A stretch of 64,000 bases of DNA from Pempheris klunzingeri (Eukaryota > Chordata > Actinopteri > Acropomatiformes > Pempheridae): positions 15,238,885-15,302,884 of the forward strand of contig NC_092029.1 in the NCBI RefSeq assembly GCF_042242105.1, read 5' to 3'. Positions within the stretch are counted from its first letter, which is position 1. Each line of letters opens with the position of its first letter. The notes under the pieces are model-generated. The model was not told the DNA's origin, ran no database searches, and worked only from the letters and a program-made list of their open reading frames with translations. Positions 1 through 20,855 of this stretch are shown piece by piece. The position numbers and the translations under genes were made by a program.

Positions 1-3000
1 GATATATATAAGATAATACATATAATTGCTAGTTGCAGAGATAAATGATAGAAACATTACTATTTGCTGCAGTGTGCCAAATAACTGGAACCAATATTGA
101 TTTAAATGCACGGACTTCTCATATTTCTATCTCATAATCTCCACGCTAAGCTATTCTGTTGACAAGAGACTTAACTACGTTTACAGTCTGAATATGTCAG
201 CTGCTTGTTTTATGTTGGGCCGGCGACTTCTACTTTCTAACTTAAAGCCACAGTCGGTCTTTTCAAAAATAAAACGCTTCCTATCTACAAAGGAGATGTC
301 AGTGACTGTCAGGATATTTATGCAAGCAGCATCAAAGCAATATATGTCTAAATTGGTCTTATTAAAGGAACGAGGACGGTACTCAGTGGATTTAAATCAC
401 TTTTGAGTTTTAACCAGGCATTGGCTATTTTTCTAAGTGATTATCATGGCTTACAAACTAGTCCTGTTTATGGATTTAGCCAAATTGCTGATATTGCAGG
501 GCTGGCACAGAGTGGTTGTTGATGCTGGGAGAGGGAATTGGCAGAGAGCTTACAATTAGATTCAGTCGTCAAAGCAAATATTTAGAGTTGTAGTTCCATT
601 TGCAGACTGTTCAGAGTGCACAGCTGTTCACAACTTTTTGAGGGCAGACAGAGGAGAAAGGCACAACAACTTGTTTGTCAGACACTTATTCCCTTGTCCT
701 GCGTGGATGTGACACAGGGAGCGGAGAAAATGTTCAAAGTGAGGCAGGTGCTGTCTGCAATTGTTCGAAATAGGCCGTGCAAATGAGCCATTATGCACAA
801 TGCCAGCGCTATGACGTATTCATTTTATTTATTTTTTTTACACCTGTGTTCGCTGACTCAGCGCCTGCTGTGGGAAAAGACATTTAAATGTTTGTCTAAC
901 ATGGCAGCTTTTTATTCATGAGAAATCTGAGATGGTGAGCGCAGACAGTGGGTGTGATAACAGGTGACAACAGCTGTTGTCATCAAAGGTTTCACTGTCA
1001 CCGCCACCGTTGATCCTCGCATGCGGGCAATTGTTTACCACCGCATGGAGATCCCCTGGATAAAGTTAGTTATATCTGTTCCCACTGGCCCAATGTGTTC
1101 ACAGTTGGCGGTCCACGATATACAAGCATTTGGGAAGCGCTGCTTTAAACCACTTCATGTACTGGTTTGTTCATCTTCAAAGGATTATGTTAATCAGAGG
1201 AGGACTAGTAGGTTTAAGTTGTAGCTGGTACTTTCCCTTCCTCTCTGTTCATACACAAGATTTAATAAGATTTTCCAGTGTACATTGGAGCAGCATCTAA
1301 ACATTATTAACTGGTTTGTTTGATTAATAGAAACTCCATTGTATATTTTGAATCTAAGAATTTATTGTTTGAAATTGCAAACTCGTTTTAACATTTGTAG
1401 AATTGTTCCTCACAAGGAAAAGTATCTGCAGGGAAATGCTATACATTTGAGATTGTGCCGTATCATTTGTACTTTGTTAGCTCCCCCTTTGAGATCTCTG
1501 CTAGTGTTAAGCCACAGCAGGACTGGTGTGATTTTTGCATCAATGTGGTGGCATACCTTGACATTTCAGACATTCATAGCTGGTTATTCAACCATTATAC
1601 TGCAACATAAAATCACCCCAAAAAAAAAATTATGTATTTCCAATTTTGTACAAGGACTCGCTTATAGAGAAGCAGAATCTGCTGGACACTGTGGCGTCCT
1701 TAGATGTAGCTGCAGTGACAGAAAGAGAGTTTTCTTTTGACACGTGAGAGCCTCTGCTGCTGTGAACTTGACATGTATTCAATCACAGAAGCTTCTTCCA
1801 CTCTGGAACACAAAAAGACTCTTCATTTCTGTCCTCATTCTTCTTCCTCCCGTCCAGGACACACTGTTGTAACACTGAGCTGTTGAAGTTCTTGCAGTCG
1901 TGACGCCTGGATTCACTTTGCTCCAGATAAAGCGTGATTATAGCCTAGGCGCCCAATTAACGTCGGCCCTGCCCTTCAAAATTGTGACATTTGGACTTTG
2001 GACTGAAATGTCCCAATCTCTTGATTAATGAAAGGAGTGTGGAGATTGATTTAACTCTGTTTGATAAGAATCTGGTTAGAAAAATTCAGACAACCTGTCT
2101 TATTTTGGCCCAAATCCGAGTATAACTGAAGCAGTAAATTCTAACCTGAATTCTATTAATCCTCTACTAACGTATGCTGAAGGAGGGAAAGACTATTGAT
2201 CCATGAGGGGGGATATTGGGATATCTGTGCCAAATCTTTACACGCTGAAAGATAAAAGTGAATCAAGAGGAAAAGATGACAAAAAAGAACGAGTCCTGGT
2301 TTTAGGAGTTATTTACAGAGGATTTAAGTAAAGAGGTGAAATAAAGAAGCATTAGTAGTTATTGTAAAGTATGAAAACAAATGTAGGCAGAAACGATACT
2401 ACTGTCATGTGAGTCACAGAGGTGGCACACGCAATGCTGGTAAATGCAGCCGTGTTCATCTTGAAATAGGTTTTTGATTCTGTTTTAGGTGACGCTTTTT
2501 CTGTGTGCAGCCTCAGACTCTTCTGTCCCTTTTCATCTCTGCCTGAAGTAATTATGCAGACGCAAATGGTTAAATGAGTACCGTGTGGCAGCCTGTAATT
2601 AGATTTTTGGTAATGAATGCGTCAAACACCAGTCGCAGGCATTCAGGCACAGAAATTCCCTCGAGGCCGGACAATAAAGTCGGCGCGTCACAAGGGGCAA
2701 CGACGTGCCCCGTCACAGGACATGGACGAGCTTGTTTGAACTTGGGTCAGCCAAAAATGTTTTGTCAGTGAGATTCCCAGAACATTAGAGCTGTTCATAC
2801 AGAAAATATTTGCCAGGCTGTGCTGCTCAGAAGGGAAGTATCTTGTCACCCTGAAACATTAGTCAGAAAAGCCTGTAAATGAAGATTCACCATGTGCAAA
2901 GGAGCTGTTAACCCAAGTGTTACTTTCCAAGGTTTTTACATTCTGCAAAGAAACAAGACCAGACAAGTCTAGTTTAGCCAAGCCACAGTTTGGACCTTGT

Positions 3001-6000
3001 GGGGGGAAAACTCAAACATTTGACCTTGCACTGTGTGTCCATAAATTTGGTAACAATTTAAGCTTTAAAAGGCTAACTTCACCCTACTGAAATGAGAATA
3101 CTGATGAATATCACAACTGTGATACCGTCTGTAACCACATGATTATGTAGTTTCTTCCTCTGATCAGTCAACAGTATCAGCCCGGCATCACTGATTAATT
3201 CAGGAAGCGTAGCAGTACCCACTCTGTAGACTAATCAAGAAAGCTAGGTCAGCTAAAATACTCGTAGGATCAGAGAGCAAACAGTTACACATAAACAACA
3301 TGTGCACTCACAAATAATACAGCAGCTTACTGTTTGTGACCACACATTAGAAATAAATTCTGGTTTATCTTCTCTGCAGATGTGATTTTTCCACTTTATC
3401 CTCTCTTTCTCTCTGACATTTTCTGCACTGTTGGATAAAGTGAAAATGATTGAAAACTAAGTCAATAGCAGCTGCTGACGTGGATTCAGGGGTACTCTCC
3501 AGTCGGTCCGAGCTTTAGTGCCACAACCGTTCTCTTTACAGAGGCGGCAGACATTATAGAAAGTCTAGCAAATCCTCTCCACACAGACACTTCACAAAGA
3601 CATTTCTCTGCAATCCAGCTCACGAGTAAATGGAATTTCAAAAAGCTAGTGGGAAAGGCAAGAAAATGGTCAAATGTTGATTTTCACACCACATCAAGAA
3701 CAATTAATTGTGTGTCTTGTTGAGAGTCAGCTCTCTGGACTTATCTCCTCCATCTGTATTTGAACAATTACAGATTGAGTTGAACACATTCGCTTGTCCT
3801 TCCTGCTCTCCTCTGTTGACTGGCAAGCTGTTATTCAAGGGCACGTGGGTATCAGACTTCAAAAACAGACAGCAGGAGAACCACAATTGAAGGAAAGATG
3901 AAAACCCAGCTGCAAATAGCCAACTTTTCCCTTTTTGTTTAAGGGAGGAGCAAAGTAACAATGCTAACCAGCCATTTTTGGGAAACCTTAGGACACGTAA
4001 TTAAATTCGTGCCTACTGTGTGAGTTTCTGAGAAATAAAAGGCAAGGAAAAATTAAAAATGTCAGAGTATCCGTTTAGAGGTTTTTAGAAGTGGGAGCTC
4101 ATTAGAAAAATGTGTGAGCTGTTGGGGGATGGGGGAGGAGGGGGGAGTCCTGTGTGTCTGCACGTCTGCTCCGACTTTAATTGGCTGTCACATTCTCAAT
4201 TCTCACCAACACAGCGAGTCTCTCCTCGCCTCACCCTGGCAGGGCAGCCCGTGCCACAGCAGTTTTACAGCAGAAGCTCCAGTAACAGATTAGCATTCGC
4301 TGCAGAGTCAGTGTGATGCATTTCGTTTATCAATCTTCCAGCTCTTACAAACCCAGAACCTCGTCACTGAAGGCGTTCACTCATCGGTCGGCGTACATGC
4401 TCGAGTTGCCGGAACGATATTTGGGGGTTTTGCAGGTGATCTCTCTTTGCTCAGAATTTTATATTTGTATCTTGGATTGTTTTTTAATCCCACAAGGACA
4501 TGGGCACCTTTCTTTTTGAAATGCTCTCCTGTGTAATCTTTGTCGTATTGCGGGAGCTTTGGAGGTTGGAAGGCACCCAGGCCCATCTGTCATTATGAAC
4601 TCATTCCTTTTCTCCCTCTCTTTCCCCCCCCCCCGGTTGTATCTCTCTGTTTATCTACATCCCTCTCTGTCTCTGTCTGTGCGAGCTGGGTTTCGGCAAA
4701 GTTATAAATACGTATCACCAGACAAGTCGCGTGTGATGTTTGTCTCCAAACAACAAGACGGTAAAGGGTGGGTTTTCTATTTGCCTCCGTTTGTCTTTGT
4801 CTCTCTCACTTCCCCATGCACACACTGAGAGAGAAAGGTCAACACACTCATACATTTTGCACTAAGTTGGAGGTGATCCACATGGAGGGCGATCTTAATT
4901 ACTTTTGCGCTGGGTCATCACTACACCGATACTCTTGATGATCATAACGGCCTCATTGTCATCTCTTCAGCGTTATTAGATAATAAAAGTAACTGCAGAG
5001 AGCAGCACCTACAGCATCTCTGGAAGGTTTTCGGTGCTCATACTGGATCTGGTACTTAGAATTTGATACTGTCATTGTCAGTGACTAGTAGTCACTAGTT
5101 TAAGCCATTAGTTGAATCGTCGCCACACATTTATGTTAAGTTATTCATTTAAATGAATATCTTTGGGGGTCATCAGCAAATGGCTTGAGCTCCAGGGCTG
5201 AGAGGACTGTACAAAACTGTAATAATGGGTCTTTAAAATAGAAACTTGACAAACGTGCTCAGAGAGCTGCAGCGACACCAACAAATGCAGTCATGATTCT
5301 AAATGTGTTGGAAAAACTAGCCAGGAGATTGCCACCTTTTTTGGGTTGTCCTCTTTCATCTCAAATGATCCAACACTTTGGATCTCCTGCCTGACTTCTA
5401 ACTATCTAATATCTGTCCATGACTGACTGAGCGTCGCCATTTCCTGTGACCAACTGACCAATGAAAACTTCGACAAAGACTCCTCTCATCTACTAATGTT
5501 TGGCAGACTGTTGGGGGGTGGGCAGCCCTCATCATTGCAAGCATGTATTTGACTCCTTCGTAGTCTGGTTTCTGTCTATCTGGACTCTCTAACTGTTGGA
5601 CTTTATGCTCTTTTGGGTTTAGTTTCTCCATCTAATTATGGGTAAGGAAAAATGAACAAAGCAACATATTTTACTTTCTGTATTGCTGTTACTGTTTGCC
5701 CCTTCATTTATGCATGTTGTTCAGCATTACATAATTCATTTTCATTTTACTCGCGTTGCTACATAATGGGGTTGATACCGCACCTGAGGGCTTTGCAGGC
5801 ATTGAACTGAAACCAGGATTAGGTTTTCACATTTCACGACATCCCAGCATCATTCGGAGTACTACATCCATCATATTCAAGTTTCTCAAAACCAGAATAA
5901 GGCCATAACCAGGCTTCTGACACCTGTAGCATCCATGCAAACAGTTTAAGCTGCAAGATGCAAAAAATTAGTCAGAAATGCCAATCACAATTCCCCAGAA

Positions 6001-6839
6001 ACTCTTAACATACTGCATTGTTAAAGCACAAGCTCAGGGTCAAACAATCCAACACAGACACGTGAATTAAGTTTATGCTTCAGTCACATGTGAAATTTTT
6101 TTCTCATCCAGCTGCCTGATTACACAACTAGATATCTACATACAGTGTAGATTTTCTTTAAACCATACATATAATACCAGTTAAATAACCCACTAATAAT
6201 AAAATGAACAAAGAATATACAAGAGGAAAATGAAAGTGAATCTTCGCATTTGATTATCTGAATAATCAAAATTGATCGACTGTTTTTTTTTTCCAGCACT
6301 AAATCAGGTCACACCTGATGCTTTGTCCTCAAGAGGAGGAAAATTTGATGTCTTAGATGTTAAATTCTTACATGTTTTGACTTTTCATTACCGTTTGAGG
6401 ACCACTCCACAGCCCAACAGTCACCTCTGTAATTCAGCAGTGAATAAGGTCCTTGAGATGGCTCGGTCAGCCGTCTGCAGATGAGCTGTGATCCATGGCT
6501 GTAACAGCTGCTCCCCTCACAGCCCTATGACTGTGCCTTCCCCTGCAGCTGCCTCCATTTTTTTTTTCTCCATCAGCTCCACAGGGAATACCCTACTCCG
6601 ATCCTCTCCATGAAATCACAATTAATTATGGGAACTGTTGTCTGCAAGCACAATGAGCCAGAGCTCCTTAAGTGGGGAAAAAAGCATCGGGGTAACCTGG
6701 AGTCCCAGCAGGCAGGCTGAAATACAGCAGCATCGCCCCCAGAGACCTGTGCCCACTGCTACAGTAAAAGCTACTATTGTGTGTGTTGTGAGTTACACAT
6801 GCTTCAGTTTTCACTTCTATCTCTTGTTTTAGTTATGAT

Positions 6840-7085
6840 TGTATCTACTGATTGTTTTCTCGATTCATCGTTGGGTCTTAAAAATGTGTGAAAATAGTGG
6901 AAAAATACCTGCCACATTTGCCCAACACCAAAGGTGAAGTCTTTGTATTGTTCAACCAACAGCCAAAATGAAAACAATGAATGGGGGCAAAATAGAAAAG
7001 CAGCAAATCCACACATAAGAGAAGCTGGAAGTAAGATGTATTGGCCATTTTGCGAATCGACTAATTGGTTGACTATTCTTAGCTC
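6840..7085. repeat. hAT-type MITE remnant
   Basis: The segment begins with a diverged TGATTGTTTTCTCGATTCAT motif and ends with CGACTAATTGGTTGACTATT. This is the 'TTAATCGATTAATCG...' pattern at the ends of a very common teleost non-autonomous hAT family. The middle ('GTGAAAATAGTGGAAAAAT', then 'AGAAGCTGGAA') also follows that family. Recognised from memory, not by alignment. Confidence 0.5.
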
Positions 7086-7481
7086 CAGTACAGCTCCATG
7101 TTAGGGACAGAATGGAAGGATTTTAAAGACAACACATGACAATTCAAATGCTGAATCACACCCATGACCAACTAAGAAGATTAAAAAAAGAAGGTTTAAA
7201 AAAAACAAACATTCTCAGTGCTCATAAGCACATATTGTAACGTAATACGTGTGGAGAACATTTATTTATGGAGAAAGGAAAAAAACAGAAAGTTGTTTTT
7301 CTTATTGATTTCACGTTCACAATAAGTGGTCCCAGCCTTACAGTACATCTGACTTTCCTGCCGCTGCAGTGGAAGTGCTAAGTGGCTGACTTCATCTCGT
7401 GACAGTGCAGAAAGAGTCCTTCTTGTGTCCTTGGTCTGGATTTACTGTGGGTTGTGGCAAATGCGGGGGCAGCTTTTTTTT

Positions 7482-7510
7482 TGTGTGTGTGTGTGTGTGT
7501 GTGTGCGTGT
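7482..7510. repeat. (GT)n microsatellite
   Basis: About fourteen GT units, interrupted once by GC near the right end, directly after a T-run. Confidence 0.9.
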
Positions 7511-9884
7511 CACAGATATAAGAATGAATTGTGAGGCTGATGGCAACACTGATGCCACCGTCAGTAAGTCATTCCACCACTTTCCACTCTCCAGACTGAA
7601 ATAAATCAATTACTGGATACATTTCCATGAAACTAAACAAAATAAAATATTTTAACTGCTGTCATTGTGTCTAAGTACATCTGCAGGATTCAGTTTTTGC
7701 ACTTCAGACTAGAAGCCCAACCAGACTGTCTGACAAATAACACATTGCTTTATCATAGTTTGCCTTTTTATTTATTTTCAGCTCGATTAAGCAGTGAGTC
7801 ATAGGTAAAGCAGTAAAAGAGCGTGTTTGAAGTGGTGTGGAAAATCACTGTCATTCCTATCATTAGAAGATAACTTTTTTTTTTCTAGACATGAAAAGAA
7901 AAATCAAAAATCCATATCCTTAATATTTCAGACCTTGCAGTAGCTCCCTCCTGGCGCCTTGCTACCCGAGTCCTTATTAAAAATACAAGCCGTGTGATCT
8001 TTCTGTTGGCCCTCAAATCCCTCAATTCGTCTCACTATCTGTCAAAAGCTTAGTCAGACGTCTCATAGGCAGGCAGAAAAAACGGCAAACACCCTCACTC
8101 TCAACTTTGTCGCAGGATATGCCACTCTTCAGAAACTTCAGCTTTGACTCATTCACAAGCTGCTCCCGCCGCCTTTTCTCATCTTCCCCACATGAGATGC
8201 AACCCCTTGAGTCGAGTCGACTGCGGTCAAGTAAAAACCTGTTATATCTGGATGTCGGTCCCGTCTGTGCTTTCTGTTCCTGAAGAGAGGAATTTCAGGA
8301 CTGTCCCAGAAAGCGCAGCCAGTGTGCAGAGACACTGTTCAAACATTTATACAAGCGCTTGCCCTCAAATGTCTGGGAACTTGGAAGCAGCGTCCCACTT
8401 CTTCATTCAGACTCTGAGCTCAGCACCTGCTGCTGTTGTTCTTTGCACTTCAGATGAAGGTATTTTGCCCAGACCTGCTTGGCATTAATCACAACATGAT
8501 GCATCTCTGAGCGCCTGCAAACTCTACATTACATTCTTTCACACTCATTGACTTGGCATGAGCTAAGTACTCGATGTTGATTGATGTTAAAGCCTGTGTT
8601 TAATGCATCTCGCCGGGTTTTCATACCTCTAAATCAAATTAACAAACTGCCAGACTAATGCAGTCTGCGTTATTCATAGGCCGGACCAGTAATTTGCTGA
8701 CTAAGTCATTGCTTGCTCAGTGCTCACCATGTGGAGCAAAAGGTTTTCTATCTGGGTCATCAGCGAGGCGGCTGTGCTTCTCCTTTCCCCTGAGAAGAGC
8801 ACTGACGGCTTTATTTGAAGATGTTGCAGGATTTTGCCCTCTGAAAGGGGGCTGGATTGTATATCAAATCTGTATTGATTTTCAGCATGAGTAATGGAAT
8901 ATTTATGCTATAATAGACAGAGATTAGTCGTCATCTGTGCGGAAGTAATTCAAAATGGCAAAATCTATCAAAATAATTCTAATATGTTGCAGTGGCTTCA
9001 TCTAACACTGCAACTGCAGACTGAAGATAAAGGCAAGGACGGGCATGTCAGTATCTCTTTGTGAGTGCAAATGTTTTTTTATAGCTCACTCTCACACCTT
9101 TGCTGCCTTGTGTGCCTGAAGCTTACATGTGAAAATGGCTACAACAGCAGCCCCTTAGGTGCTTAACACCAGACCGTGCTGCAGCTCAGCGGTAGGTAAT
9201 GATGGCATTATCATTGATCCCCACAAACGAAGTCCAGAGCGATCGATGCTTTCCTGTGTGCTCTCCGTGCAGAAAGCAGTCAGATTAAGCCGACTGGAGC
9301 GGGGCGAAGACATTCTGCAGATTAGAAATCTACATCTGAAGAGATTGAGATTTAGGTTCTATCGGTGCGTGTGTTGCTCTGTTCCCCAGCAGCAGCCACA
9401 GGCAGAGCTTTAAAGCAGCATGTTTTTGGCTGCAGATTAGGCTTAGCAGCAGCATTTGCCAACATCTGTCTGCCATTACCCCTGTGACACTGGCAGTCAT
9501 GCAGCAATTAATCAGACTGTTGTGATAGTTGTCTCTCGGTCACGCTGCACCTCAGGCACATCACTAAGCAGCAGGATGAGGGTCAGCGTTCAAAGGGTCA
9601 TATGTCCCAGGAGTTTTTTTATTGTACATGTTCATTCCTGACTACACCAAAGACCACTGGCCTGTAGTTACTTTGCAAGACCAAGGCCCCTTGTCTAATA
9701 TTAACCTGGATTGCTCCGTTTCCTCATTTGACTGTGGCTGCACCTTTTGTAGCTAATAATAGACTGTACATTCACTTCTCTGTCTAATGCATACTGATGC
9801 TCTGTTGCCACTTAAGCTGGCATTTGGAAAATCTAAATTAGCTTGGTAACATTGTGGTAGCACTGAACATTTTCTTGTCTATTG

Positions 9885-9946
9885 TTGCTGCTGTAACATG
9901 CAAATTCCCCCCTATGGGGGATCAATAAAAGAAGTCTAAGTCTAAA
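9885..9946 (+). repeat. LINE/SINE 3'-tail remnant
   Basis: Contains CAAATTCCCCCCTATGGGGG followed by ATCAATAAAAG and short TCTAAG repeats. This matches the 3' tail with terminal microsatellite seen in many teleost L2-like LINEs and their SINEs. Only the tail is present. Confidence 0.5.
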
Positions 9947-10130
9947 ATGCCGATGTATCCAAGTGCCTTCATGCTAAATGCTGCCAGATAACTCCGCTCT
10001 ATTTGACAAGGATTTTAAGCCTTTAGGAAAAAAGCTTAATATTTGCAATTTTCAGTTTCTCAAATGTGAGGATGCTGCTGTTTTTCTTTCTGTCTCTATA
10101 ACTGTAAATTGAACACAGACTGATGTGAAG

Positions 10131-10217
10131 ATGCTACCTTGATAGTTTTCATTAATCCATTAATCAAGAAAATAATCTGGAAGTGAATTGCTAATAAAAA
10201 TAATCTTTAGTTGCAGT
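10131..10217. repeat. Fragment of hAT-type MITE
   Basis: A short stretch with ATTAATCCATTAATCAAG and an end reading AATAATCTTTAGTTGCAGTT. It is similar in style to the MITE at 6,840 and to those in nt5c1 intron 4. The 'TAGTTGCAG' end is typical of the family. Confidence 0.45.
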
Positions 10218-11922
10218 TCTATTGTGAAACTTACTTTTACGTGACAGTAAGACAAATGTGTGGCCAGAGGTGTGTTCATATGGCCGTCATGATTTGCCAG
10301 TACCTTTCCTTATTCCTCTCTTTGACGGGCACACACAAGCTGTATTGCAAGATGCTGTTTTTCAGCAGAGCCAGGGCAGTAGTAATCTGTAAACATCAGA
10401 CATGCCAGTCACATGGCAGCAGCACAGAGAAGTGATTACTTGACTCGGACAGGATGAACGATGGCTTTTTGCTGTGTTTGTTTTTGAGATGGTATCGGTC
10501 TACGTTGTGATCTAAGCAGGCAGTAATGAAAGCGCTGCAACCACAGAGGTTTGCATTAACCCAGGGAATAACATCCTTATCATGAAGAGCTGTTATATCG
10601 CAAAAAGGTAAACACCACCTGCATTCCTTTTCGCCCGTGGTGTCCATGACTGAGTCACTCTGAACTTGCACTGCTTAATCAAGACTCACTCTTGGTATTG
10701 TGGGTTTAGTTATGTGTTTGATAAGGACTGTTTGCCTCTTTGGTTGACACCCTCTTGGCTTGTTAAAAGCAGACTGTTTTCTGCTTGTGGAATTAAACAA
10801 TCTGTGCTGAAATTTAGACTGTGCCCACGATGTAAGAATCTTTCCCAGACATTTTCACCTGTTTAAGTGGGGCTACTGCAACTTCCAGTTTTGCTGTGTT
10901 TTGTTTTTTTTTTTTTTAACCCAGGGCTATCTTTTCAAAACATCTGCACATTGAGAATACAACTGCTGATGTGTTTTTTTTCCTACGTTCATTGTATTTT
11001 CTAAGTGAGCTGAAGAGGAAGATGCATTTGACGTTCTTGCAATGATCAGAAGATAAAATGCGCAGCACTGTATCCTTAAAACTCACCTCCAGTTGCCTCA
11101 GGAACATTTTGAAATAAAGCTGGCAAGTGTAAAGCAGTGTGCGTCACAGCGTGTTTCCCTCCTGAAAGCCTTTTTCTCTTCAGAGCTAGTGAAGATAATT
11201 TCACATCACTTTCTGAGATGGACTGTTATCAGGGGTGCTCAGTAATTTGAGTCAGTGATGAGGTTGGGATGCAGGAGGAGGCCCTTAATGAGATTTGCTG
11301 GAGATGCTGTTGGTGTTGGCTTGCCTGCTGCGTGTAGTTTACTAGTGATGGCTCTACCCTTTTTTCTGCTCTTTCTGTGTGACTTGGAAGAGAGGAAATT
11401 GAAAGAAACGGAAACCCCCCCAAGTATTCTGCAGCACGCTGATGATTTTTTTTCCTTCCCTGGACCAGGCAATCATGCACTGAATGCAGTGAAAAACAGA
11501 ATTAGCTGCAGAGTTTTGCTCTATAAAAAAACCTATACAGTGGGTGACTGTGGAAAGACAGACTTAATATATGTTACTGTGGATGTTACATCAGGGCCCT
11601 GCAGCCTGTCACCTCTTGTGTTTCTGTAATGGCAAACATGACAGTCCTCTTTAATTTAAAGGCAAAAAGTGACATCTAGGCCATATGTAATGAATTGTGC
11701 AGCTTGGTTCCATGGGGAAAAAAAATTTCATTTCATTGAAGCATGTGTATTTTATTAAGAGGTGCGTGAAAGAATTAGATATTTTACTGCTCAAAATTAA
11801 GATTCTTTTAATGGGTCCACTTCAGATAGTCCATTAAATGCTGCTCAGGCATCACTTTGATGTTGCCACAGATTTAATTATTTAACCATTGTCACTCATT
11901 TTTCTTTTGTTCTCTCTCCCAG

Positions 11923-12422
11923 ATTCCTGTTTTGAGAAGGACGAGACGATTTCTGAGGTCGCATCTCTGAACGTATTCCTGACGAGGGGCCAGAAAATGA
12001 ACACGTCCCACATGGAAGCAACAAGCCCACCCACCTATCTCACTGACCTGTGAGCAGCCATGTCCTCCTTGCATCACCCATTGAGGGGAACCCCTCTCCA
12101 GATACGGGACTGTTTTCTGACATAGATTAGGAAGGATAGCTGAACCTCATAATAGAAATGGCATTAGTTTGTGTGGGCTATAACACAGCAGTGTACATAT
12201 TAGAATACAGGTGAGGCTGAACCTCTAGCCAATATTCACAAGACTCTTTAAAAGGAGGTAAACAGCCTCAGATGACCTTTACAGAAGGACAGAGCTACAG
12301 CCCAGCTTTGATGATTTAGTGTCCATCCCACTGCCTTGCTGACAAGGTCGTACCATGGCTGCTGCTGATCTCCATAGCAACGGTTCCTTGGTGGGGCGAG
12401 GAGCAGACTGAGAGAGCCAATA
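11923..12422 (+). other. extl3: Probable extl3 5' UTR part of the first coding exon
   Basis: A strong splice acceptor (TTTTGTTCTCTCTCCCAG) ends at 11,922. The start codon lies 500 bases downstream with no intervening donor needed, so the coding exon probably begins here. An in-frame TAG at 12,375-12,377 with no ATG between it and 12,423 fixes the start codon choice. Several out-of-frame ATGs lie in this leader and could act as short upstream ORFs. Confidence 0.5.
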
Positions 12423-20424
<8,002 letters not shown>

Positions 20425-20855
20425 CAACGGGCTGAGTGGCCCAGCAAAGAGCCATAAGCAGAGTGGACCGAAGGACTGGAAGTTTTTAAAAGAACAGCAG
20501 CTCCCGCTGAAGCCAGATGGACGGACTTGCCAGGTAAATGCACAGAAGGAACGTTCGCTGGTAGGATTTTGCCCCGGGGGAAAGACAAGTTAACCTTAAA
20601 AGCTGTTGGCTGGTGGTCTAATCCCACAACTCTACTGAAAATTTGAAGAGTGGAAGCTGAAAGGGACCACTGCCAACAAAATAAGCCTTTTCAGTGGATG
20701 TCACTCCTCCTTTTTCATGTTCTTCAATCATGCTCAATCATCAACCACTACAGATGTCATTTGCACGTCTTAACGGCCTGCTGAGGAAAGAGGGCTGTTG
20801 TACAGAGTGTACAGAAGCTCTCCCACAATAAAGCGTACCTGACAATGGAGCTCTG
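20425..20855 (+). promoter_or_regulatory. extl3: extl3 3' UTR with poly(A) signal
   Basis: The first canonical AATAAA after the stop codon is at 20,827-20,832, giving a UTR of about 0.42 kb. A longer UTR cannot be excluded. Confidence 0.55.

Larger units (their letters stand above)
1..11922. other. Non-coding region upstream of extl3
   Basis: I find no exon here with a recognisable protein product. Open frames are short, lack family resemblance and are not flanked by matching splice sites. The stretch is AT-rich and holds scattered repeats that are listed separately (hAT-type MITEs, a LINE-type tail, a GT microsatellite). Because extl3 genes usually have non-coding 5' exons far upstream of the start codon, part of this may be extl3 5' UTR intron, but I cannot place such exons from sequence alone. 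Confidence 0.6.

Noticed and set aside
1339..1740. 133-residue open frame upstream of extl3
   Set aside because: No family resemblance, AT-rich composition with a poly-A run in the middle, and no splice context. A frame of this length is expected by chance in 12 kb of non-coding DNA.
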